Source of the DNA: an uncultured Collinsella sp.
GTDB taxonomy: Bacteria > Actinomycetota > Coriobacteriia > Coriobacteriales > Coriobacteriaceae
Assembly (NCBI GenBank): GCA_900549355.1
Contig: UROA01000003.1
Span: forward strand, 1-29,532
Length of the DNA stretch: 29,532 nt
Reading direction: 5' to 3'
The notes below the pieces were generated by a model, which ran no database searches, was not told the DNA's origin, and was given only the letters and a program-made list of their open reading frames with translations. Of this stretch, positions 1 to 8,911 are shown in pieces (the first letter of the stretch is position 1; every line of letters starts with the position of its first letter). Position numbers and translations under genes: made by a program.

Positions 1-955
1 CTTCCTTAAACTCGGGAAGCTTCTCAGAGCAAATAACCTGCGCGATCGGGCAGCGGGTGTGGAAACGGCAACCAGTCGGCGGATCCAACGGTGACGGCGG
101 ATCGCCGGCGAGGATGATGCGCTTACGGGTCTTCTGGATATCCGGATCGGGAACCGGCACAGCAGACAGCAGCGACTGCGTGTACGGATGGTGAGGCTCG
201 CTATAGAGCGTCTTCCAGTCCGAAACCTCAACCATCTTACCCAGATACATAACGGCAACGCGATCGGAAATGTGCTGCACGACGGACAGGTCGTGAGCGA
301 TAAACAGATACGCGGTACCGAACTTGTCCTGAAGTTCCTTGAGCAGGTTCAGAACCTGGGCCTGAATGGAAACATCCAGAGCGGAGACCGGCTCGTCGCA
401 GATGATCAGCTTGGGCTTCAGCGCAAAAGCGCGGGCGATACCGACACGCTGACGCTGGCCGCCCGAGAACTCATGCGGATAACGGTTGATGTGCTCGGGG
501 TTCAGTCCGACAACGTCGAGAAGCTCGCGGACGCGCTCAATGCGCTCCTCCTTGGTGCCCACGCCGTGAATGGTCATGGGCTCGGAGACGATCTCACCGA
601 TGGTCATACGAGGGTTGAGCGAAGCATAAGGATCTTGGAAGATAAACTGCATCTCGCGACGCATGTCCTTGATCTCATGCTTGCTCATCTCGGCAACATC
701 TTTGCCCTGGAAGAACACCTTACCGGCGGTCGGCTTGGTCAGGCGCATGATGGTACGGCCCGTGGTGGACTTACCGCAACCAGACTCGCCAACCAGACCG
801 AAGGTCTCTCCAGGATAAATCTCAAAAGAGATGTCATTTACAGCAGAGACGACACGCTTGGAGAAGCGCTTGGCGAACATGCCGGACTCAGCGGGGAACT
901 CCTTAGAGAGGTGCTCGACCTTCAGCAGCGGAGTACGCTCGTTGGTATCTGCCAT
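1..955 (-). CDS. oppF: Oligopeptide ABC transporter ATP-binding protein OppF (partial, C-terminus beyond window)
   Basis: This is the second ATPase of an Opp/Dpp-type peptide importer; it hydrolyses ATP at the inner membrane face as partner of OppD. About 318 codons are visible, translated from the minus strand, and the end is cut by the window edge. I see a Walker A motif (GESGCGKST), the signature FSGGQ, a Walker B ending in CDEP, the switch His in LFIAHDL, and the start of the C-terminal oligopeptide-transporter domain with GCRFHTRCP and a further Cys. The ATG at 955 overlaps the oppD stop by one base (TAATG), which indicates translational coupling and fixes the start. It is the last visible gene of oppABCDF. 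Family membership is very sure; peptide as substrate is inferred from family and context. Confidence 0.93.
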   Translation of the reverse strand, partial: MADTNERTPLLKVEHLSKEFPAESGMFAKRFSKRVVSAVNDISFEIYPGETFGLVGESGCGKSTTGRTIMRLTKPTAGKVFFQGKDVAEMSKHEIKDMRREMQFIFQDPYASLNPRMTIGEIVSEPMTIHGVGTKEERIERVRELLDVVGLNPEHINRYPHEFSGGQRQRVGIARAFALKPKLIICDEPVSALDVSIQAQVLNLLKELQDKFGTAYLFIAHDLSVVQHISDRVAVMYLGKMVEVSDWKTLYSEPHHPYTQSLLSAVPVPDPDIQKTRKRIILAGDPPSPLDPPTGCRFHTRCPIAQVICSEKLPEFKE

Positions 956-2046
956 TACGCCTCGCCTCCCTTCTTGGAATCCTTGCGCGTACGGGACGTC
1001 TCAGGAGCGTTCTTGAGGAACTCGGGGTCACCGGAGTAGTGGCACGCAGAGTAGTGACCAGACTCGGTGACAACGCGCTCGGGGCGCTGCTTGCGGCACT
1101 TATCGGTCGCATAGGGGCAACGAGGCGAGAACACGCAGCCCTCGGGCAGGTTCATGAGCGAAGGCGGGTTGCCATGAATCGGCGTAAGCGGCTTCTTCTC
1201 ATCGATGGCCTGCTCCGGGATGGAGCGGATAAGGCCCCAGGTATAGGGGTGGCGGCTCTCGTAGAAGATTTCCTCAGCAGTACCGAACTCGACGGGACGG
1301 CCGGCGTACATAACCATGATCTTGTCGGCCATATCAGCGACAACGCCCAGGTCATGGGTGATCATGATGATGGCGTTGCCGTTCTTCTCCTGCATTTCCT
1401 GCATAAGCTCAATAATCTGAGCCTGAATGGTAACGTCCAGGGCAGTCGTGGGCTCGTCGGCAATCAAAATATCGGGATCGCAGGCAAGAGCCATGGCAAT
1501 CATGACGCGCTGACGCATACCGCCAGAGAACTGGTGCGGATACTCATTGACGCGCTTCTCGGGCTCGGGAATACCAACGAGGTCCAAAAGCTCGGTGGCA
1601 CGCTTGAGCGCCTCCTGCTTGGAGTAGCCGCGGTGCAGACGAAGACCCTCGCCCACCTGCTTGCCGATCTTATAGACCGGGTTCAAGGAGGTCATAGGAT
1701 CCTGGAAGATCATCGCGATGTCGTTACCGCGAATGTGCTGCATCTCTTCCTCGGTCATCTCGAGGATAGAACGACCGCGATAGCGAACGTCGCCGCCTTC
1801 GATCTTTCCCGGAGGCATCGAGATAAGACCCATGATGGTCATGGCGGTCACGGACTTACCGGAGCCGGACTCACCGACGACGCCCAGGGTCTCGCCGCGA
1901 TCGAGCGTGTAGGAGACACCGTCGACAGCGCGAACAACGCCATCCTCGGTGTGGAAATACATCTTAAGGTCATCGACCTCGAGCAGATGCTGGCCCTCGG
2001 GAACCGGCTGGTCCTTCAGGTCCACATAGTTCTTGTTCTTCTTCAT
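955..2046 (-). CDS. oppD: Oligopeptide ABC transporter ATP-binding protein OppD
   Basis: First ATPase of the peptide importer, 363 aa, a normal length for OppD. Walker A is GESGSGKS at residues 58-65, the signature is FSGGM at 173-177, Walker B runs through DILIADEP at about 192-199, and the switch His is at 231. The C-terminal oligopeptide domain keeps its cysteines (C304, C310, C317 and C335, with the motif GCVFSPRCP), in contrast to the Sat-type ATPases further along this window. It starts at the ATG at 2046, two bases after the oppC stop, and ends in a one-base overlap with oppF. Expression is expected as part of the oppABCDF operon. OppD versus DppD cannot be separated from sequence alone. 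Confidence 0.95.
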   Translation of the reverse strand: MKKNKNYVDLKDQPVPEGQHLLEVDDLKMYFHTEDGVVRAVDGVSYTLDRGETLGVVGESGSGKSVTAMTIMGLISMPPGKIEGGDVRYRGRSILEMTEEEMQHIRGNDIAMIFQDPMTSLNPVYKIGKQVGEGLRLHRGYSKQEALKRATELLDLVGIPEPEKRVNEYPHQFSGGMRQRVMIAMALACDPDILIADEPTTALDVTIQAQIIELMQEMQEKNGNAIIMITHDLGVVADMADKIMVMYAGRPVEFGTAEEIFYESRHPYTWGLIRSIPEQAIDEKKPLTPIHGNPPSLMNLPEGCVFSPRCPYATDKCRKQRPERVVTESGHYSACHYSGDPEFLKNAPETSRTRKDSKKGGEA

Positions 2047-2048
2047 CC

Positions 2049-2984
2049 TTATGCGTCCTTCATCTTGACGTCGAGGGCGTCGCGCAGACCGTCACCCAGC
2101 AGGGTGAAGGCGAGCACCGTCGAGAGAATTGCCAGACCGGGCATGATCATCATCCAGGGAGCAGTCAGAAGATACTGCTGACCGTCTTGAATCATGGAGC
2201 CCCACGAAGGCGTAGGCGGAATAACGCCCATGCCGAGGAAGGACAGAGCTGACTCGGTCAGGATGGCGCCACCAATGTTCATGGTCGCGTAGACCACGAT
2301 GGAGGCGACGGAGTTCGGGAAGATGTGACGCACGACGATACGAGCATCAGATGCACCCATCGCGCGCGCAGCGTCAACATAATCGTTTTCCTTGACCGTC
2401 AAGATTGCAGAGCGGAAAACGCGCGCAATCGAAGGCCAGCCGAGAATGCCGATGGCAAAAAAGACGTTCTGAAGACCACGGCCGATAACGGCGATCATGG
2501 CGACAACGAAAAGCACGTACGGGAACGCCAAGAAGATATCCGCACAGCGCATGATGATCGTATCCCAGATGCCGCCGTAGAAACCGGCCAGAGCACCCAT
2601 GACCAGACCAATCACCGTGGAGATCGCAGTGGCCATAATACCGACGGAAAGCGAAACACGTGCACCGTAGATAACGCGGACGAGAATGTCACGACCAAGG
2701 GCGTCGGTGCCAAACGGGTGCTCTGCACACGGAGCCATCAGCGACGTCTCGGCCATGGTGGTCGAGTCGGAAGCCGTTGGCGAACCGAGCCAGGGCTTAG
2801 CCCACAGATCTGCGGTCAGGGCAACCACAACGACGATGATGATCCAGCAGACACCGATAACGGCGAGCTTGTTCTTACGAAGACGCTTAAAAGCGTCGCC
2901 CCACAGCGTGCGGGACTTGGCGGGAGCAGATGCGGCCTTGGTGGCGGTAGCCTGCTCCTGAGACTGAGAATCAGTTTCCTGCAT
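2049..2984 (-). CDS. oppC: Oligopeptide ABC transporter permease OppC
   Basis: Inner-membrane permease subunit, 311 aa. A hydrophilic N-terminus of about 35 residues rich in Ala, Gln and Lys is followed by the first membrane helix (about residues 40-60), an extracellular loop carrying FGTDALGRDIL (typical of OppC/DppC), and a five-helix core of the BPD_transp_1 fold. The EAA loop that contacts the ATPase is visible as ARAMGASDARIVVRHIFPN. The start at 2984 is supported by a strong ribosome binding site (AGGGAGGT, 7 bases upstream). It follows oppB by 14 bases and precedes oppD by 2, so the three are co-transcribed. Pairs with OppB to form the translocation pore; substrate specificity is set by OppA. 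Confidence 0.95.
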   Translation of the reverse strand: MQETDSQSQEQATATKAASAPAKSRTLWGDAFKRLRKNKLAVIGVCWIIIVVVVALTADLWAKPWLGSPTASDSTTMAETSLMAPCAEHPFGTDALGRDILVRVIYGARVSLSVGIMATAISTVIGLVMGALAGFYGGIWDTIIMRCADIFLAFPYVLFVVAMIAVIGRGLQNVFFAIGILGWPSIARVFRSAILTVKENDYVDAARAMGASDARIVVRHIFPNSVASIVVYATMNIGGAILTESALSFLGMGVIPPTPSWGSMIQDGQQYLLTAPWMMIMPGLAILSTVLAFTLLGDGLRDALDVKMKDA

Positions 2985-2998
2985 GAGACGTACCTCCC

Positions 2999-4036
2999 TT
3001 AGGCCTTATCCGACGGACCGCCAAGGCGGATGCGCGGGTCGAGGAATGCATAGCTAATGTCGACGAGCAGGTTGATCACCATGACGACGACGACGATGAG
3101 CGTAACGCCGCCCATAACGATGGGCCAGTCACGCATGCTAATGGCGCGATAGACCTCATAGCCGATACCGGGCCAGTTGAAGACCGTCTCGGTCAGGATG
3201 GCGCCCGAAAGCATGCCGCCAAAGTCGACACCAATATAGGTAACGACGGGGATGAGTGCATTCTTAAGCGCATGCTTGATGATGATCGCGCGATTGGAGA
3301 GACCCTTGGCTTTTGCCGTACGAATGTAATCCTGGTTCATGACGTCAAGCAGCTGCGAGCGCATAATGCGGGCAGCATAAGCGGTCGAAACCGAAGCCAG
3401 CGTAATGGTCGGAAGCACATAGTGCATCCAATCCTGATACTGAGAGCTGGCACCGCCGGCACCCGAGATCGGCATGGAGAATGCACCGCCCGTGGCGTCC
3501 TTGAGAATGACGCCAAAGAACAGTTGCAGCAACATACCGAGCCAGAAGGCCGGGACGGCAACGAGGATCGACGTGGTGAGCGTTACCAAAATATCCCAGA
3601 AGGAATAACGCTTTACCGCCGAAATGATACCCGCACCGATACCCATGATTGCCTCGAGCACGATGGCGCACGCGGCAAGTTTGACCGTATACGGATACTT
3701 CTGGGCAAAGATTTCCGTAACCGGCAGCTTGCGCTGATACGAATTGCCCAGATCGCCATGAAGCAGGCCGTTCATGTAATACAAGTAACGGTCCACGAGC
3801 GACGTTTGAACGGGGTCGCCGTTCTCGTCAAGGATCGCGTTGCCGTCCTCGTCCGACTGGACCAGGTGATAGCGGACGCGAAGCTGAAGCTCCACCTCGG
3901 GGGACAGAGCCTTGTCTCCACCGATCAGCTTGATCGGATCTCCCGGCACGATATTCTGGAGGGCGAACAAAATCAGCGTAACGCCCAAAAACACCGGGAT
4001 GAACTGAAGCACACGTTTAACGATGTACTTACCCAT
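2999..4036 (-). CDS. oppB: Oligopeptide ABC transporter permease OppB
   Basis: Inner-membrane permease subunit, 345 aa, with the typical N-terminus of an OppB/DppB protein (first helix at residues 8-30, then NIVPGDP). The EAA loop is visible as RTAKAKGLSNRAIIIKHALKN. Compared with usual OppB proteins the external loop after helix 1 carries an extra acidic stretch of about 17 residues (about 60-78, rich in Asp, Glu and Asn) before the YLYYMNGLLHGDLG motif; this may be lineage-specific. The ATG at 4036 has a GGGGAG ribosome binding site. It is separated from oppA by 156 bases that hold a hairpin, so the membrane genes may be expressed at a lower level than the binding protein. Confidence 0.95.
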   Translation of the reverse strand: MGKYIVKRVLQFIPVFLGVTLILFALQNIVPGDPIKLIGGDKALSPEVELQLRVRYHLVQSDEDGNAILDENGDPVQTSLVDRYLYYMNGLLHGDLGNSYQRKLPVTEIFAQKYPYTVKLAACAIVLEAIMGIGAGIISAVKRYSFWDILVTLTTSILVAVPAFWLGMLLQLFFGVILKDATGGAFSMPISGAGGASSQYQDWMHYVLPTITLASVSTAYAARIMRSQLLDVMNQDYIRTAKAKGLSNRAIIIKHALKNALIPVVTYIGVDFGGMLSGAILTETVFNWPGIGYEVYRAISMRDWPIVMGGVTLIVVVVMVINLLVDISYAFLDPRIRLGGPSDKA

Positions 4037-4066
4037 ACCACTCCCCTATCTAGGGATTAACCTAAA

Positions 4067-4096
4067 TGGGATGCCGATCGCCAGACCGGCATCCCA
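4067..4096 (-). terminator. Hairpin between oppA and oppB, likely partial terminator
   Basis: A perfect 10-bp stem (TGGGATGCCG / CGGCATCCCA) with a 10-base loop, read on the minus strand after oppA and before oppB. It is followed by TTTAGGTTAA, a poor U-tract, so it is more likely an attenuating or stabilising element that lets the binding protein be made in excess than a full stop. Confidence 0.6.
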
Positions 4097-4192
4097 AAAT
4101 TACCATCAGCCAGTTTACCCCAGGTTAGGGAGAACTGTATGTTTCCCATGAGGTCTACGTAAATACTTGACCCTCACGGAAGCTGCAAACTC

Positions 4193-5869
4193 TTAGGCGA
4201 GCTCAGCGGTACCCAGATCGGCGTGCTTCTGCGGGTCGACATAGAGGTGCTTGATGCGATCGGAGCCGGCGATGGTGTGCGTGTAGAACATCACCGGGAT
4301 GACCGGGCAGTCGGCAGCGACCATTGCATCGGCCTCCTGCATCTTAGCGACGCGCTCTTCGTCGTCAACCGTGGTACGGGCCTCGTCGACCTTGGCGTCG
4401 AACTCGGGGTTGTTGTAACCAGAGCGGTTGTCGCCACCGAGGGAGTCGGAGTGGAACAGCGGATACAGGAAGTTGTCCATGATCGGGTAGTCGGCAATCC
4501 AACCCAGACGACCGAACTGATAGTTAAAGTTCTGATACTGCTCGAGCAGGGCAGACCACTCGGGGGTATCGGAGACAGCGGTAACGCCGACCTTGGCGAG
4601 GTCGCCGATGATGGACTCCATGATCTCCTTGTGGCCACCGTCCTGGTTGTAGGACAGAGTCACGTTAATGCCACGATCGCCGTTAGCGCCAGCGGGAGCA
4701 ACCTTGTCGAGGTACTCGTTAGCCTTGTCGACGTCGTAGGCGCAGAACTCCCATGCGCCCTCCTTGTAGCCATCGATGCCCGGAGGAACAATGCCGTCGG
4801 CAGGGGTACGGGTACCCTTGAAGATGGTCTTGCAGATGGCCTCACGGTTGATGGCCAGGGAGATACCCCTGCGCAGGTCGGCGTTGTTGAACGGCTCGGC
4901 CGTGTTGTTGCAGGTCAGGTAATAGGTGGAAGGCTCGGCGCCGAGCAGCATGCGCTCGCCGTCACCCATGGTGTAGCCGTCCTTGGACACGCCGCGATCC
5001 TTCTTGGCAGCGTCGATCTGAGCAACGGGAACGTCGCAGACATCGAGGTTACCGGCCTGGAACTCCTTGTAAGCGGTCTCCATGTCCTTGATGACCTGGA
5101 AGTGGATGCCATCGATCTTGGCCTTGTCGCCATAGTAATCGTCGAACTTCTTGAGGTTGATCTCCTGACCATCCTCCCACTTGCCGTCCATCATGAACGG
5201 GCCGTTACCGACCGGCGCAAGGTAGAAGCTCTTGACATCGGACTCGGCGCACTCGGGAACCGGGGCCAGAGCCGGGTGAGAGGCGACGAAGGGGAAGTCG
5301 GCGTAAGCGGAAGACAGCTTGACGACGAGGGTCTCATCGTCGGGGCAAGTAACACCGCTGAGCTCGGTAGCGTTACCGGCAAGCAGGTCGTCATAGCCCT
5401 CGACCATGGAAAGGTGATAGGAGACCTCGGAAGGGCCGTACTCGGTAGCGATGGCCGACTTGGTGTTGACCAGACGCTCCCAACCGAGCTTGAAGGACTT
5501 GGAGGTAACGTCGTCACCGTTGTGGAACTTGGCCTTCTTGATCTTGAAGGTAAACTCGGTGGCGTCGTCGTTGGCCTCAAAAGACTCGCAAGCCAGCGGA
5601 ACGATCTCGCCCTTCTCGGCGTCATAAGAGGTCAGAGCGTCAAAGAGCTGGTACTCGACCTGAGTGCCCTGGTCCTCCTGGACATTGTAGGGGTCGATGC
5701 AGACCGGGTTGTTGATGTAGAAGTTCAGCGTCGAACCGGACTCAGAACCGGAAGCGTCGCCGCCCTTCTTGCCGCATGCGGCAAGAAAAGCCATGGAGCT
5801 CGCAGCGAGGGTGCCGCCAACAAAGGCGCGACGACCCATAACGGGCTGGTGGAACATAGAATCAGCCAT
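4193..5869 (-). CDS. oppA: Oligopeptide-binding lipoprotein OppA
   Basis: Extracytoplasmic solute-binding protein of the SBP_bac_5 (OppA/DppA) family, 558 aa, a usual length. The N-terminus has a twin-arginine-like GRRAFVGG (Arg13-Arg14), a short hydrophobic stretch and a lipobox LAAC, so Cys32 is the predicted lipidated residue; a Gly/Ser/Asp linker follows. It would capture peptides outside the membrane and hand them to OppBC. The ATG at 5869 is preceded by an ideal AGGAGG site. It heads the oppABCDF operon after a leader of about 290 bases downstream of secG. The motif YNNPEFDAKVDEAR near the C-terminus is typical of the family. Peptide as the substrate is the family default and is not proven by the sequence. 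Confidence 0.92.
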   Translation of the reverse strand: MADSMFHQPVMGRRAFVGGTLAASSMAFLAACGKKGGDASGSESGSTLNFYINNPVCIDPYNVQEDQGTQVEYQLFDALTSYDAEKGEIVPLACESFEANDDATEFTFKIKKAKFHNGDDVTSKSFKLGWERLVNTKSAIATEYGPSEVSYHLSMVEGYDDLLAGNATELSGVTCPDDETLVVKLSSAYADFPFVASHPALAPVPECAESDVKSFYLAPVGNGPFMMDGKWEDGQEINLKKFDDYYGDKAKIDGIHFQVIKDMETAYKEFQAGNLDVCDVPVAQIDAAKKDRGVSKDGYTMGDGERMLLGAEPSTYYLTCNNTAEPFNNADLRRGISLAINREAICKTIFKGTRTPADGIVPPGIDGYKEGAWEFCAYDVDKANEYLDKVAPAGANGDRGINVTLSYNQDGGHKEIMESIIGDLAKVGVTAVSDTPEWSALLEQYQNFNYQFGRLGWIADYPIMDNFLYPLFHSDSLGGDNRSGYNNPEFDAKVDEARTTVDDEERVAKMQEADAMVAADCPVIPVMFYTHTIAGSDRIKHLYVDPQKHADLGTAELA

Positions 5870-5910
5870 GCCATCCTCCTTATGAGATAGGACAAAGAAA
5901 TGTTCAGTCG

Positions 5911-5920
5911 GACATATGTC
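5911..5920. promoter_or_regulatory. Palindrome in the oppA leader
   Basis: The 237 bases between oppA (5869) and the secG terminator (6107) must contain the opp promoter, but I could not identify convincing -35/-10 boxes. A perfect 10-base palindrome GACATATGTC lies about 42 bases upstream of the oppA start, and a second small one (GCAT-TTT-ATGC, 6007-6017) lies further up. Either could be an operator, or neither. Confidence 0.25.
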
Positions 5921-6106
5921 GAGACAATCCGATCCGAACCATCAAAACGCCGCCCGCTGCTATGGCTGGTTATGCACAACGGACCAACGTTTCGCAATAC
6001 AGTAGCGCATTTTATGCACGATTTGGGGCTAATTCCGGTTAACGGTCGAGAATTTCTTTAGTTGGGCGAAGTATGTGGGGATATTTTGACTCTGTTACAA
6101 ATATGT

Positions 6107-6136
6107 AAACAAAAAGGGTCCCGCACCTGCGAGACC
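6107..6136 (-). terminator. Rho-independent terminator after secG
   Basis: On the minus strand a 10-bp stem GGGTCTCGCA / TGCGGGACCC (one U-G pair) with a 2-base loop as drawn is followed directly by TTTTTGTTT. It lies 27 bases after the secG stop and separates secG from the opp operon. Confidence 0.9.
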
Positions 6137-6162
6137 CATTGCAAACGTATATACGCCGATGC

Positions 6163-6417
6163 TTAGTAGCCGACGATGCCCTGCGGGAAGAAGAACATGC
6201 ACAGGACGACGCACACAGCAAAAACAACGGCCATAATTACCGTCAGGCGATCGAGGTTCTGCTCCATGACGCCCGTGGCAGAGCTGGAGTTATACAGCGA
6301 GCTAGCGATCATATCCGAAACGCCGGTGCCCTTACCGGAATGCATCAGGACGAGAATCGTCAGCGCCACGGCAGAGACAGCCCAAACGACAAACAGAAGA
6401 ATCTGGAACGGACCCAT
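6163..6417 (-). CDS. secG: Preprotein translocase subunit SecG
   Basis: Small inner-membrane subunit of the SecYEG channel, 84 aa. Two hydrophobic helices (about residues 4-23 and 55-77) flank a Gly/Ser-rich cytoplasmic loop (SGKGTGVSDMI), the standard SecG layout. The ATG at 6417 has an AAGGAG site 7 bases upstream. It sits between its own terminator and that of gpmI, so it is probably monocistronic. A secG downstream of gap-pgk-tpiA is a common arrangement in Actinobacteria and Firmicutes; here gpmI is inserted between tpiA and secG. Confidence 0.93.
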   Translation of the reverse strand: MGPFQILLFVVWAVSAVALTILVLMHSGKGTGVSDMIASSLYNSSSATGVMEQNLDRLTVIMAVVFAVCVVLCMFFFPQGIVGY

Positions 6418-6453
6418 AGATAAGCTCCTTAATAGAACAGTTCAAACTCCAGT

Positions 6454-6462
6454 ACTGTACCA
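6454..6462 (-). promoter_or_regulatory. Candidate extended -10 promoter for secG
   Basis: On the minus strand TGGTACAGT reads as an extended -10 (TGn + TACAGT), about 37 bases upstream of the secG ATG and downstream of the gpmI terminator. No good -35 is present at 17 bases (TAGGGG). It is a reasonable candidate because secG is isolated by terminators on both sides. Confidence 0.35.
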
Positions 6463-6521
6463 CAATCCCCCGCTCTCCCCTACCTGCCACTCAAGGACGG
6501 GGTGGAAATGGCAGAAATACC

Positions 6522-6556
6522 AAAAAGGGGGTTGTCCGGTTGTAGACAACCCCCTT
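6522..6556 (-). terminator. Rho-independent terminator after gpmI
   Basis: On the minus strand a perfect 12-bp stem (AAGGGGGTTGTC / GACAACCCCCTT) with an 8-base loop is followed by TTTGG; with the stem's own last Ts this gives five consecutive T. It lies 29 bases after the gpmI stop and ends the pgk-tpiA-gpmI transcript. Confidence 0.9.
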
Positions 6557-6584
6557 CTTACTAGAAAACGGTATTTGTTTTCTA

Positions 6585-8138
6585 TTAGGCCTCGGTGGCG
6601 AGCACGCGGCCCGTCATCTCGGCGGAAGGCTCAATACCAGCCATGGTGAGCATGGTCGGAGCGATATCGGAAAGACGGCCGTCCTCGATACCGGTGAGCT
6701 GTGCCTTCTCATCAACAATGATGAACGGCACGCGGTTGGTGGTGTGAGCCGTAAACGGATGCTTGGAACCGTCGGAAGCAACGTCAAACATGTGATCGGC
6801 GTTACCGTGGTCGGCGGTAATCAGCGCAAAGCCGCCCTTGGCGAGAATCGCCGGGACAACCTTGGACAGGGCATCGTCAACAGCCTCGACGGCCTTAACG
6901 GCGGCGTCGAAGACACCGGTGTGACCAACCATGTCGCAGTTCGCGAAGTTCACGATGTAGAAATCAGCGCGATCCTCGTTGATGGCGGCGACAAGCTTCT
7001 CGGTCACCTCGGGAGCGCTCATCTCGGGCTGCAGATCGTAGGTAGCGACCTTGGGGGAAGCGACGAGCACGCGCTCCTCGCCCTCCTTGGGCTCCTCGAT
7101 GCCGCCGTTGAGGAAGAACGTCACGTGGGCGTACTTCTCGGTCTCGGCGGTGTGCAGCTGCTTCAGGCCATTGGCGGCGATAACGTCGGCCAGGACGTTC
7201 TCGGGGAACGTCTTGGGGAAGGCGACCTCGACGTCAAACGTCGGATCGTACTCGGTCATCGTCACAAAGTGCGAAAGCTTGATCTGCTCGCGCTTAAAGC
7301 CGTCGAACTCCTTGTCCGTGAACACGCGGGTCATCTGACGAGCGCGGTCGGGACGGAAGTTGAAGAAGATGGCCGCGTCGCCCTCGTGGATGCCCTCGTT
7401 GTGGGCAGCGAAGGGCTCGACGAACTCGTCGCCGCGCGGATCCTTCTCGTAGTAGGCCTTGATACCGGCAACGGGGTCGGTATCAGCATCGGACGCGTTG
7501 ACCATGACGTCGTAGGCGCGCTGGATGCGCTCCCAACGATTATCGCGGTCCATGGCCCAATAACGGCCCGAGACGGTGGCAACGCGTGCGTCGCAACCGG
7601 TCTCCTCGGAGATCTTAGCCAGGAAGGCGCAGAACTCACTCATGTAACCGGCACCGGACTGCGGGTCGACGTCGCGGCCGTCCATAAAGGCGTGTACACG
7701 AACGGTCTTGACGCCATGCTGGGCAGCCATCTTGACCAGAGCCTCAACGTGGTTCATATGAGAATGAACACCGCCAGGGCTCATAAGGCCCATGAGGTGG
7801 AGGGTCTTGCCGTCAGCCTTGACGTCGTCCATAGCCTTGACAAAAACCTCGTTCTTGGCGATGGAGCCGTCCTTGATGGCGTTGTTGATGCGCGAAAGCT
7901 CCTGGAACACGATGCGTCCGGCACCGATGTTGAGGTGACCCACCTCGGAGTTACCCATCTGGCCATCGGGAAGACCCACGTCCTCGCCCGAAGCGCCGAG
8001 CGTGGTGTGGGGGTACTTCTCGTACAGGCTATCAAGGAAGGGCGTCTTGGCAGCGGCGACGGCGTTCTCGCCATCGGCCGGAGCAAGGCCGCAACCATCC
8101 ATGATGATCAGGAGTGCAGGAAGATGACGCTGTGCCAT
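6585..8138 (-). CDS. gpmI: 2,3-bisphosphoglycerate-independent phosphoglycerate mutase
   Basis: Interconverts 3- and 2-phosphoglycerate in glycolysis and gluconeogenesis, using two metal ions and a phosphoserine intermediate; cytosolic. 517 aa, normal for the family. Residue Asp14 in MDGCG (the usual motif is DGWG, so Trp is replaced by Cys) and the catalytic Ser64 in MGNSEVGHLNIGAGR are visible, as are DMVGHTGVF and the C-terminal metal-binding ADHGNADHM. The ATG at 8138 lies 5 bases after the tpiA stop, with AGGAC upstream, so it is the third gene of pgk-tpiA-gpmI. The cofactor-independent enzyme is unrelated to GpmA; no GpmA is in this window. Confidence 0.96.
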   Translation of the reverse strand: MAQRHLPALLIIMDGCGLAPADGENAVAAAKTPFLDSLYEKYPHTTLGASGEDVGLPDGQMGNSEVGHLNIGAGRIVFQELSRINNAIKDGSIAKNEVFVKAMDDVKADGKTLHLMGLMSPGGVHSHMNHVEALVKMAAQHGVKTVRVHAFMDGRDVDPQSGAGYMSEFCAFLAKISEETGCDARVATVSGRYWAMDRDNRWERIQRAYDVMVNASDADTDPVAGIKAYYEKDPRGDEFVEPFAAHNEGIHEGDAAIFFNFRPDRARQMTRVFTDKEFDGFKREQIKLSHFVTMTEYDPTFDVEVAFPKTFPENVLADVIAANGLKQLHTAETEKYAHVTFFLNGGIEEPKEGEERVLVASPKVATYDLQPEMSAPEVTEKLVAAINEDRADFYIVNFANCDMVGHTGVFDAAVKAVEAVDDALSKVVPAILAKGGFALITADHGNADHMFDVASDGSKHPFTAHTTNRVPFIIVDEKAQLTGIEDGRLSDIAPTMLTMAGIEPSAEMTGRVLATEA

Positions 8139-8143
8139 ATGTC

Positions 8144-8911
8144 CTACTCGCCTGCCTTGACGACCATAGAGGCGAAGTCGGCAGCCTTGAGCGAAGCGCC
8201 GCCCACGAGGGCGCCGTCAACGTCGGGCTTGGCGACGAGCTGGGCAATGTGGCCGGGCTGGGCGGACCCGCCGTAGAGAACGCGGATGCCGTTGGCGAGC
8301 TCCTCGCCGAACATCTCCTTGAGGGTCTCACGGATAGCGCCGCAGACCTCCTGAGCGTCCTCGGCGGTAGCGGTCTTGCCGGTGCCGATGGCCCAGATGG
8401 GCTCGTAGGCGACGACGACCTGCTTGGGGCAGGTGATCTCAAGGCCAGCAAGGCCAGCCTTGACCTGGTTCACGACGTGCTCGACATAGGTGCCAGCCTC
8501 GCGGACCTCGAGGGACTCGCCGCAGCAGAAGACGGGAACAAGACCGGCGGCAACGAGAGCCTTAGCCTTCTTGTTCTGGTCCTCGTCGGTCTCGTGGAAG
8601 TAGTCGCGACGCTCGGAGTGACCGATGATGCAGTAGGTGCAGCCAGCGGACTTGAGCATGTCGCAAGAAGACTCACCGGTGAAGGCACCCTTGGCCTCCC
8701 AGTACACGTTCTGTGCACCGAGGGCGATGGGGGCAGCCTGAATGCGGTCATGAACCGTGGTGATGTCGATGGTCGGAGGGCAGACGAGCACCTCGACGCC
8801 AGCCGGAACCTCGGGCAGAGCCTGAGCCAGCTCGTCGGCGAGCTTGGCGGCCTCGGCGACGTCGTTGTTCATCTTCCAGTTACCAGCGATAAGAAGGGTG
8901 CGATTAGGCAT
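8144..8911 (-). CDS. tpiA: Triosephosphate isomerase
   Basis: Interconverts dihydroxyacetone phosphate and glyceraldehyde-3-phosphate; cytosolic dimeric TIM barrel. 255 aa from the chosen ATG at 8911. The frame is open for 21 more codons upstream, but those lie inside pgk and do not resemble TPI, while MPNRTLLIAGNWKMN is the classic N-terminus. Catalytic Lys13, His98 (IIGHSERR) and Glu170 (VAYEPIWAIGTGKT, with loop 6) are present, as is the phosphate loop YGGSA. The start overlaps the end of pgk by 8 bases (ATGCCTAA), with GGAGG inside pgk 9 bases before it, so translation is coupled. Confidence 0.97.
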   Translation of the reverse strand: MPNRTLLIAGNWKMNNDVAEAAKLADELAQALPEVPAGVEVLVCPPTIDITTVHDRIQAAPIALGAQNVYWEAKGAFTGESSCDMLKSAGCTYCIIGHSERRDYFHETDEDQNKKAKALVAAGLVPVFCCGESLEVREAGTYVEHVVNQVKAGLAGLEITCPKQVVVAYEPIWAIGTGKTATAEDAQEVCGAIRETLKEMFGEELANGIRVLYGGSAQPGHIAQLVAKPDVDGALVGGASLKAADFASMVVKAGE